7,141 nucleotides of DNA from an uncultured Arenimonas sp. (GTDB lineage Bacteria > Pseudomonadota > Gammaproteobacteria > Xanthomonadales > Xanthomonadaceae): NCBI GenBank assembly GCA_946885815.1, contig CAMPHE010000085.1, forward strand, positions 1-7,141, read 5' to 3'. The notes under the pieces were generated by a model, which had not been told where the DNA came from, searched no databases, and worked only from the letters and a program-made list of their open reading frames with translations. The position numbers were made by a program, and so were the translations under genes. This document shows, piece after piece, positions 1 through 5,329 of the stretch (position 1 is its first letter; each line of letters starts with the position of its first letter).

Positions 1-6
1 CGGTGC

Positions 7-3000
7 TCACGCATGGACCACCTCCGTCGCGGCCGGCGCGTGCGAGACCAGCGGTCGACCCGCGAGCGTCCGCAGCGCCACGTAGAACACGGGCGTCAGG
101 AACAGCCCGAACAGCGTCACGCCGAGCATTCCGGCGAACACGGTGATCCCGGTGACCGAGCGCACTTCCGCGCCGGCACCGGACGAGAACACCAGCGGCA
201 CGGTGCCGGCGATGAACGCGATCGACGTCATCACGATGGGGCGCAGCCGCAGGCGGGACGCTTCGAGCGCCGCGTCGACGACCGCCATGCCCTGCAGCTC
301 CAGTTCCCGCGCGAACTCGACGATCAGGATCGCGTTCTTGCAAGCCAGGCCCATCAGCACGACCAGGCCGACCTGCACGAACACGTTGTTGTCGCCGCCG
401 GTGAGCCAGACGCCGAACAGCGCCGACAGCAGCGTCATCGGCACGATCAGGATCACCGCCAGCGGCAGCGTCCAGCTCTCGTACAGCGCCGCGAGCACGA
501 GGAACGCGAGCAGCACCGCGAGCGGGAACACGACCAGCGACGCGCTGCCCTGCGTGGACTCCTGGTAGCTGAGGTCGCTCCATTCGTGCGCCATGCCGTT
601 CGGCAGCACCTGCGCGGCGATCTCGTCGACCTTCGCCATCGCCTCGGCGGACGAGAGCAGCCGGGGATCCGCTTCGCCGAGCAGGTCGGCCGCCGGGTAG
701 CCGTTGAAGCGCAGCACCGGGTCCGGGCCGAACGTCTGGCGGATCGTGACCATCGAGCCGATCGGCACCATCTCGCCGGCGGCGTTGCGCGTGCGCAGCT
801 TGCCGATGTCCTCGACGCGGTCGCGGAACGGGCCGTCGGCCTGCGCGATCACCTGCCATGTGCGCCCGAAGAGGTTGAAGTCGTTGACGTACGCCGACCC
901 GAGATACGTCTGCAGCGTGTCGAACAGTTCGGTCAGCGGCACGCCCTGCGCCTTGGCCTTGACCCGGTCCACCTCGGCATCGAGCTGCGGCACGTTCGCC
1001 TGGTAGCTCGAGATCGGGAAGCCCATGCCCGGCACCTGCGACGCCGCGCCCTGGAAGCCCTGAACCGCGTTCTGCAGCGCCCCGTAGCCGAGGCTGCCGC
1101 GATCCTCGACGAACAGCGAATAGCCCGAGCCGTTGCCGAGCCCGAGGATCGGCGGCGGCAGCAGCGAGAACGCGAACGCCTCCTGGATCCCGCCGAGCTG
1201 CGCGTTGATGCGCGCGTTGATCTCCTCGGCGCTGAGCTCGCGCTGGTCGAAGGGCTCCAGCGGGAAGAACACGACGCCGCTGTTCGGGGTGTTGGTGAAC
1301 TGCAGCGGATTCAGGCCGGGGAACGCCACTTCGTGGGCGACGCCCGGGACCGACATGGCGATTTCCGCGACCTTCTTCAGCGCCGCGTCGGTCCGTTCGA
1401 TCGACGCGCCTTCCGGCAGCTTCACGCCGGCGATCAGGTACAGCTTGTCCTGGATCGGGATGAAGCCGCGCGGCACCGCCGAGAACATCGCCACCGCGCC
1501 GACGAGCAGCGCCGCGTAGACGACGAACACCCGGCCGCGGCGTGCCAGCGAGAAGCCGACGCCGCGCTGGTACTTGCCGGAGCTGCGTTTGAAGAAACGG
1601 TTGAACGGCACGAACAGCCAGCCGAACGCGCGCTCGATCCACCGCGACAGCCGGTCCTTCGGCGCGTCGTGCGGCTTCAGCAGTTTCGCGGCGAGCGCCG
1701 GCGAAAGCGTCAGCGAATTGATCGCCGAGATCACCGTCGAGATCGCGATCGTCACCGCGAACTGCTTGTAGAACTGGCCGGTGACGCCGTCGAGGAACGC
1801 CATCGGCACGAACACCGCGCACAGCACCAGCGCGATCGCGATGATCGGCCCGGAGACCTCCTTCATCGCCGCATGCGCCGCGGCGAGCGGCGTGTGGCCC
1901 TGCTCGATGTAGCGCTCGACGTTCTCGACGACGACGATCGCGTCGTCGACGACGATGCCGATCGCCAGCACCAGCCCGAACAGCGTCAGCGTATTGATCG
2001 AGAACCCGAGCACGTGCAGCGCGGCGAACGTGCCGACCACCGACACCGGCACCGCGATCAGCGGAATGATCGACGCGCGCCAGGTCTGCAGGAACAGGAT
2101 CACGACCAGCACCACCAGCAGCGTCGCCTCGAGCAGCGTGGTGATCACGGCCTTGATCGAATCGCGGACGAAGACCGTGGTGTCGTAGACGGTGCGGTAC
2201 TCGACGCCCGGCGGGAACGACTTCGCCATCTCGTCCATCCGCGCGACGACCTCGTCGCGGATCTGCAGCGCGTTCGCACCCGGCGCCTGGAACACGCCGA
2301 GCGCGGCCGCGTTCATGCCGTCCAGCCGCGAGCGCAGCGTGTAGTCGCCGGCTTCCAGCTGCACGCGGGCGACGTCGGCGAGCCGCACGACCTGGCCGTC
2401 GGCGCCGCTCTCGAGCACGATGTTCTCGAACTCCTCGACGGACTCGAGCCGCCCCTTCGCGTTGATCAGCGTCAGGAAATCGCTGCCGCCGGGCATCGGC
2501 TCGGCGCCGAGCTGGCCGGCCGAGACCTGCACGTTCTGCTCGCGCACCGCGCCCAGCACGTCACCCGCGGTCAGGCCGCGCGCGGCGATCTTGTCCGGAT
2601 CCAGCCACAGCCGCATCGCGTAGTCGCCGCCGCCGAACGCCTGCGCGTCGCCGACGCCGGGAATCCGCGCGATCGGATCCTTCACGTGCAGCCGCAGGTA
2701 GTTGCGCAGGTACAGCGTGTCGTACTTGCCGTCCGGCGACACGAGGTGCACGACCATCAGGAACACCGGCGACTGCTTCTGTGTCGTCACGCCCTGCCGG
2801 CGCACGTCTTCCGGCAACCGCGCCAGCGCCTGGCTGACGCGGTTCTGCACCCGCACCGCGGCCTCGTCGGCATCGGTGCCCGGCTGGAACGTGACCGTCA
2901 GCGTCAGCACGCCGTCGGAGCCGGCGACCGACTTGAAATACATCATGTCCTCGACGCCGCTGATCGCCTCCTCGAGCGGCGTCGCGACGGTCTCGGCGAT

Positions 3001-3174
3001 GACCTTCGGGTTCGCACCCGGATACACGGTGCGCACGACCACGGACGGCGGCACGACCTCGGGGTATTCGCCGATGGGAAGCATCGGCATCGCGATCAGG
3101 CCGGCGGCGAAGATCACGATCGAGAGCACGGCCGCGAAGATCGGCCGGTCGATGAAGAAGCGGGAGAAGTCCAT
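7..3174 (-). CDS. RND multidrug efflux transporter, HAE1 family (OqxB/MexF/SmeW-like inner-membrane pump)
   Basis: This is a complete 1055-residue inner-membrane drug/proton antiporter of the hydrophobe/amphiphile efflux-1 family, which normally runs about 1030-1060 residues. The N-terminus (MDFSRFFIDRPIFAAVLS) and the stretch around residues 50-90 (YPGANPKVIAETVATPLEEA, then an MMYFKSVAGSDG element) read most like OqxB, with MexF a little more distant. TM1 is near residues 10-30, porter domain near 35-335, TM2-6 near 340-500, a second TM1-like segment near 550-568, second porter half to about 870, and the last TM bundle 880-1035. Proton-relay residues are present: Asp410 and Asp411 in TM4 (GIVVDDAIVVVENVER), Lys946 (GLACKNAILIVEFA) and Arg978 (RLRLRPI), matching AcrB D407, D408, K940 and R971. 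It starts 1 base after the adaptor stop, so the two are translationally linked. Substrates cannot be read from sequence; relatives export chloramphenicol, quinolones and similar amphiphiles. Family call is very secure, exact orthology less so. Confidence 0.97.
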   Translation of the reverse strand: MDFSRFFIDRPIFAAVLSIVIFAAGLIAMPMLPIGEYPEVVPPSVVVRTVYPGANPKVIAETVATPLEEAISGVEDMMYFKSVAGSDGVLTLTVTFQPGTDADEAAVRVQNRVSQALARLPEDVRRQGVTTQKQSPVFLMVVHLVSPDGKYDTLYLRNYLRLHVKDPIARIPGVGDAQAFGGGDYAMRLWLDPDKIAARGLTAGDVLGAVREQNVQVSAGQLGAEPMPGGSDFLTLINAKGRLESVEEFENIVLESGADGQVVRLADVARVQLEAGDYTLRSRLDGMNAAALGVFQAPGANALQIRDEVVARMDEMAKSFPPGVEYRTVYDTTVFVRDSIKAVITTLLEATLLVVLVVILFLQTWRASIIPLIAVPVSVVGTFAALHVLGFSINTLTLFGLVLAIGIVVDDAIVVVENVERYIEQGHTPLAAAHAAMKEVSGPIIAIALVLCAVFVPMAFLDGVTGQFYKQFAVTIAISTVISAINSLTLSPALAAKLLKPHDAPKDRLSRWIERAFGWLFVPFNRFFKRSSGKYQRGVGFSLARRGRVFVVYAALLVGAVAMFSAVPRGFIPIQDKLYLIAGVKLPEGASIERTDAALKKVAEIAMSVPGVAHEVAFPGLNPLQFTNTPNSGVVFFPLEPFDQRELSAEEINARINAQLGGIQEAFAFSLLPPPILGLGNGSGYSLFVEDRGSLGYGALQNAVQGFQGAASQVPGMGFPISSYQANVPQLDAEVDRVKAKAQGVPLTELFDTLQTYLGSAYVNDFNLFGRTWQVIAQADGPFRDRVEDIGKLRTRNAAGEMVPIGSMVTIRQTFGPDPVLRFNGYPAADLLGEADPRLLSSAEAMAKVDEIAAQVLPNGMAHEWSDLSYQESTQGSASLVVFPLAVLLAFLVLAALYESWTLPLAVILIVPMTLLSALFGVWLTGGDNNVFVQVGLVVLMGLACKNAILIVEFARELELQGMAVVDAALEASRLRLRPIVMTSIAFIAGTVPLVFSSGAGAEVRSVTGITVFAGMLGVTLFGLFLTPVFYVALRTLAGRPLVSHAPAATEVVHA

Positions 3175-3175
3175 C

Positions 3176-4312
3176 TCAGTTCACCTGCACCGGCATGCCG
3201 GGGAAGAACACCTTCTGCACGCCGTCGACGACGACCCGGTCGCCGGTCGCGAGCCCGTCGGTGACGATGCGCAGGCCGTCGGCCAGGCCGCCCGTGGTGA
3301 TGTCGCGCCGCTGCGCCGCGTGCTGTTCGTCGACGACGTAGACGTACTTGCGGTCCTGGTCGGTCAGGATCGCCTTGTCGTCGACCAGCATCGCGGTGAA
3401 GCCGGCGCCGCCCTGCAGCTGCACGCGGGCGAACAGGCCCGGCGCGAGGCGCCCGTCCGGATTCGGCAGCACCGCGCGCACGCGCACGGTGCCGGTGCCG
3501 GCATCGACCTGGTTGTCGATGAAGTCGACGCGGCCCAGGTGCGGGTAGCCGTCCTCGCCGGCGAGGCCGACGCGCACCGGGTCGGCCTGCGTGCCGCCGT
3601 CCGCCTGCGCGTAGCGCAGGAAGCTCTGCTCGTCGGTTTCGAAGTACACGTGCACCGGGTCCACCGAGACGACGGTGGTCAGCAGCGTCGCGTCGGCCTG
3701 CGCCAGATTGCCGGCGGTGACCAGCGCGCGCCCGGCGCGGCCGTCGATCGGCGCGCGCACCTCGGTGAACTGCAGGTTCAACCGCGCGGCGGCGACCGCG
3801 GCCTCGGCGGCGCGGACGCCGGCGACGCCCGAGGCGCTCGCCGCCTTGCGCGATTCGTAGTCCTCGCGCGAGATCGCCTTCGCGGCGATCAGCGCCTCGG
3901 CCCGCGCGTTCTGCGCGGCGGCCAGCGCCGCTTCGCTGCGCGCGCGTTCCAGTTGCGCCTCGGCCTGGGCCAGCGCGGCGGCGTAAGGGCGCCGGTCGAC
4001 CACGAACAGCAGATCGCCCTTCTTCACCAGCTGGCCTTCGTCGAACGCGACCCGCTCGACGTAGCCGCTGACGCGCGGCCGCAGCTCGACGCTGTCGACC
4101 GCGGCGATGCGGCCGGTGTATTCGTCCCACGGCCGCACGTCGCGGACGACGACGTCGGCGACGCTGACCTGCGCCGGGGCGATCGCGCCGGCGGGTTCGG
4201 CGGCGTCGGACGTGCAGCCGGTCGAGATCAGCGCGATGCTGATCGCGCCGGCGAGCGCGAGGGTGGAGAAGGTGGTGCGGAGCGCGTCGGACTTCCAGTG
4301 CGTACGGTTCAT
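3176..4312 (-). CDS. RND efflux periplasmic adaptor (membrane fusion protein), lipoprotein, MexE/OqxA/SmeV-like
   Basis: Encodes a 378-residue periplasmic adaptor that links the inner-membrane pump to an outer-membrane channel. Residues 11-32 form a hydrophobic signal sequence ending in ISTGC, so Cys33 is the probable lipidated residue; Ser at -3 is a weak but allowed lipobox. Domains in order: first half of the lipoyl domain about 65-105 (RPRVSGYVERVAFDEGQLVKKGD region, split here around GYVERVAFDEGQLVKKGDLL), an alanine- and glutamate-rich alpha-hairpin about 108-180, second lipoyl half about 181-212 (FTEVRAPIDGRAG), a beta-barrel about 216-300 with the family signature LAPGLFARVQL, and a membrane-proximal domain about 305-378. 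The frame is open 31 codons further upstream, to 4405, but that extension would overlap the SDR gene and put the signal peptide internally. The ATG at 4312 has a ribosome site and leads straight into the signal peptide. It lies 43 bases after the SDR gene and 1 base before the pump gene. Without the pump it has no expected function. Confidence 0.95.
   Translation of the reverse strand: MNRTHWKSDALRTTFSTLALAGAISIALISTGCTSDAAEPAGAIAPAQVSVADVVVRDVRPWDEYTGRIAAVDSVELRPRVSGYVERVAFDEGQLVKKGDLLFVVDRRPYAAALAQAEAQLERARSEAALAAAQNARAEALIAAKAISREDYESRKAASASGVAGVRAAEAAVAAARLNLQFTEVRAPIDGRAGRALVTAGNLAQADATLLTTVVSVDPVHVYFETDEQSFLRYAQADGGTQADPVRVGLAGEDGYPHLGRVDFIDNQVDAGTGTVRVRAVLPNPDGRLAPGLFARVQLQGGAGFTAMLVDDKAILTDQDRKYVYVVDEQHAAQRRDITTGGLADGLRIVTDGLATGDRVVVDGVQKVFFPGMPVQVN
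3182..3186 (-). promoter_or_regulatory. Ribosome binding site of the RND transporter gene, inside the adaptor gene
   Basis: On the minus strand AGGTG lies 7 bases upstream of the ATG at 3174, within the last codons of the adaptor gene (GTG CAG GTG AAC TGA). The adaptor stop and the pump start are separated by a single base. This supports the ATG at 3174 as the start and implies coupled translation of adaptor and pump. Confidence 0.6.
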
Positions 4313-4319
4313 GGCGGGG

Positions 4320-4323
4320 CCTT
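4320..4323 (-). promoter_or_regulatory. Ribosome binding site deciding the adaptor start
   Basis: Minus-strand AAGG sits 7 bases before the ATG at 4312. The longer open frame to 4405 would place its start inside the SDR coding region, so this site supports the shorter adaptor with an N-terminal lipoprotein signal. Confidence 0.5.
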
Positions 4324-4355
4324 GGAGGTGGGGAATCGGATAGGGCGCCGGCGCG

Positions 4356-5066
4356 TCAGAGCGCTTCGGCGAAGCGCACGACGGCGCTGACGGGATGGCG
4401 GGCATCGGTCTGGTCGACCAGCGCGAGCGCCCGCTCGGCGAGCCGCTCGGCGGCGGGCCAGCCGGCGCAGGCTTCGTCGCGGTTGTCGTCGGTGCACACC
4501 GGCCGGCTCACGGCGAGCATCTGCACGCGCACGCCGAGCAGTCGCGCTTCGTCGTGCAGCACGCGCACCAGCATCGCCACCGCGGCGGCGGCGATCGAAC
4601 GCACGCCGTAACCGGCCCACGGGTGATCGGTGCCGGCCGTGCCGACGACGACGTAGCCGCCACCGCGACCGTGGCCGGCGAGCACCGGCAGCAGCTGCCG
4701 CGCGGCGGCGAGCTGCGGCCGCAGATCCGCCTCGAGATGGCGATGCAGATCGCGCACCGGCTGGTCGAGCACGCGGCCGCGGCGTGGATCGGCGCAGGTC
4801 GCGAGCACGACGCCGGCGAGGGGACGGTCGAACCCGCGCAGCGTGTCGGCGAGCGTCGCCGCCGCGGCCTCGTCGGTGATCGCGCCGTCGACCACGATCA
4901 GTTCGCCGCCGCGATGCTCGATCCCCGGCACCGTGGCACGCAGCCGCGCGAGCGTGCGCGGTTCGGTGGTGACGGCGATGACCGGACGGGCATCGGCCAG
5001 CGCACGTTCGACGACCGCGCGTCCGATCGGGTTCGCCGCGTCGATGACGACCACCGGCGGCTTCAT
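4356..5066 (-). CDS. SDR-fold (short-chain dehydrogenase/reductase-like) protein, degenerate active site, SmeU1-like by context
   Basis: A 236-residue cytoplasmic protein with no signal peptide or membrane segment. Overall pattern is that of a classical SDR Rossmann fold: an N-terminal beta strand and turn (VVVIDAANPIGRAVVE, residues 5-20), a strand at 55-61 (ELIVVDG), a central strand at 84-92 (AGVVLATCA), a strand at 137-142 and a helix starting at Tyr153. The active-site signatures are eroded. The TGxxxGxG motif reads IDAANPIG, keeping only the last glycine, with Asp9 where the first glycine belongs. NNAG reads ATCA. YxxxK reads Tyr153-Gly-Val-Arg-Ser157, so the catalytic Lys is absent. 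There is no Ser where the catalytic Ser is expected, only Thr143 and Thr146. The start ATG at 5066 follows GGGAG at 7 bases. It is first or second in the pump operon. S. maltophilia smeU1 is an SDR gene in the same place, which is the main reason for the name. Enzymatic function is doubtful; a sensor, scaffold or atypical reductase are all possible. Confidence 0.85.
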   Translation of the reverse strand: MKPPVVVIDAANPIGRAVVERALADARPVIAVTTEPRTLARLRATVPGIEHRGGELIVVDGAITDEAAAATLADTLRGFDRPLAGVVLATCADPRRGRVLDQPVRDLHRHLEADLRPQLAAARQLLPVLAGHGRGGGYVVVGTAGTDHPWAGYGVRSIAAAAVAMLVRVLHDEARLLGVRVQMLAVSRPVCTDDNRDEACAGWPAAERLAERALALVDQTDARHPVSAVVRFAEAL

Positions 5067-5215
5067 CGTCCCGCTCCCGGGATATTCATTCCCGCGTGAG
5101 GGATTATCCCGGCCGGCGGGCCGGCGGGCGCCTTCGGAACGGACGTGCCGAATACCGAAAGCAGCTTGGAAACAGCGGCGGCGAGCGCCTGGTCGGTGGT
5201 GGGAAGTGGGGTCAT
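5063..5215 (-). CDS. Possible small ORF of 50 codons overlapping the SDR start
   Basis: I do not recognise this protein and its reality is uncertain. From the ATG at 5215 it would encode 50 residues: a short helix-prone part (DQALAAAVSKLLSVFG, about residues 8-23) followed by a proline/glycine-rich part (PKAPAGPPAGIIPHAG). Its TGA shares ATGA with the SDR start at 5066, the classic arrangement for translational coupling. In favour are the overlap and a mostly G/C third-position pattern over the first 36 codons. Against it are weaker codon use in the last 14 codons (ATA, GGA, AAT, CGA), only a poor GGGA ribosome match, and the fact that the tail of the frame runs through the palindromes and a good -10 element of the divergent control region. 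If the SDR promoter is at 5103-5108, the transcript would not include this start. No signal peptide is evident. Confidence 0.25.
   Translation of the reverse strand: MTPLPTTDQALAAAVSKLLSVFGTSVPKAPAGPPAGIIPHAGMNIPGAGR
5074..5078 (-). promoter_or_regulatory. Ribosome binding site of the SDR-like gene
   Basis: Minus-strand GGGAG lies 7 bases before the ATG at 5066 and supports that start. It directly abuts the TCCC arm of the neighbouring palindrome at 5079-5093, so a hairpin in the mRNA leader or a protein bound there could affect access to it; that last point is inference. Confidence 0.55.
5079..5093. promoter_or_regulatory. Operator-like palindrome 1 (GGGA-N7-TCCC)
   Basis: The 15-base sequence GGGATATTCATTCCC has perfect 4-base arms around an AT-rich 7-base centre, which stands out in this GC-rich DNA. 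It has the same layout as the element at 5285-5299. It lies 13 bases before the SDR start and 20 bases from palindrome 2 (centre to centre about 19). LysR-type regulators bind short interrupted palindromes in divergent regions like this, so it is a candidate binding site for the adjacent regulator. Confidence 0.4.
5100..5110. promoter_or_regulatory. Operator-like palindrome 2 (GGGAT-T-ATCCC)
   Basis: GGGATTATCCC is an 11-base palindrome with 5-base arms and one central base. Its right part, ATTATCCCGGC (5103-5113), is repeated exactly at 5292-5302 next to the regulator gene. The minus strand of its centre reads GATAAT and could double as the -10 box of the pump operon. Confidence 0.4.
5103..5108 (-). 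promoter_or_regulatory. Candidate -10 box of the pump operon promoter
   Basis: Minus-strand GATAAT matches the sigma-70 consensus TATAAT at five of six bases and would start transcription near 5096, giving a leader of about 30 bases before the SDR ATG. No convincing -35 box is found 16-18 bases upstream; that space is filled by a GC-only tandem repeat. Missing -35 boxes are usual for activator-dependent promoters, which fits control by a LysR-type protein. Confidence 0.35.
5113..5128. repeat. Two tandem copies of an 8-base GC-only unit
   Basis: CCGGCGGG occurs twice in direct succession. It lies in the intergenic region just upstream (on the minus strand) of the candidate -10 box of the pump operon, in the place where a spacer and -35 box would be. 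In the possible small frame it would encode part of PAGPPAG. It may be only slippage in GC-rich DNA. Confidence 0.5.
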
Positions 5216-5265
5216 GGCGGGGGTCCCGGAAGAACAGGGCGCCAATCTAGTCCCGCGGTTCCCGC

Positions 5266-5296
5266 TTGATTAGCCGTCAATCGAGGGAGACATTAT
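5266..5296 (+). promoter_or_regulatory. Candidate promoter of the LysR-type regulator gene
   Basis: TTGATT (5266-5271) and CATTAT (5291-5296) each match four of six sigma-70 consensus bases and are 19 bases apart, slightly longer than ideal. Transcription would begin near 5303, about 27 bases before the regulator ATG. The -10 box lies inside palindrome 3, so a protein bound there would block this promoter, the standard layout for LysR autorepression. Confidence 0.35.
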
Positions 5297-5299
5297 CCC
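5285..5299. promoter_or_regulatory. Operator-like palindrome 3 (GGGA-N7-TCCC)
   Basis: GGGAGACATTATCCC has the same 15-base GGGA-N7-TCCC layout as palindrome 1, and it shares ATTATCCCGGC (5292-5302) exactly with palindrome 2. It covers the candidate -10 box of the regulator gene and ends 30 bases before its ATG. Candidate site for autoregulation by the LysR-type protein. Confidence 0.4.
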
Positions 5300-5319
5300 G
5301 GCAACGGTCCAATGGCCCC

Positions 5320-5324
5320 GGAGG
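5320..5324 (+). promoter_or_regulatory. Ribosome binding site deciding the LysR regulator start
   Basis: GGAGG lies 5 bases before the ATG at 5330. An in-frame ATG at 5312 would place this site inside the coding region and add six residues ahead of the usual LysR N-terminus, so 5330 is preferred. Confidence 0.65.
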
Positions 5325-5329
5325 CCGAT

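Noticed and set aside
13..3264. 1083-codon open frame on the plus strand, opposite the RND transporter gene
   Set aside because: The translation is a monotonous Arg/His/Asp/Gln-rich string with no domain, typical of the antisense frame of GC-rich coding DNA. The minus-strand pump is unmistakable.
2702..4390. 562-codon plus-strand frame across the pump and adaptor genes
   Set aside because: It crosses the junction of two securely identified minus-strand genes and has the same Arg/Asp/Ala-rich shadow composition.
4313..4405. N-terminal extension of the adaptor into the SDR gene
   Set aside because: It would overlap the SDR coding region and bury the lipoprotein signal; the ATG at 4312 has its own ribosome site.
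5275..5280. Minus-strand TTGACG as a -35 box for the pump operon
   Set aside because: It matches five of six consensus bases, but no acceptable -10 box follows at 15-19 bases; the nearest AT-rich hexamer is about 25 bases away.
5312..5329. Upstream ATG of the LysR gene at 5312
   Set aside because: GGAGG is placed correctly for the ATG at 5330, and the LysR family begins close to the DNA-binding helices.
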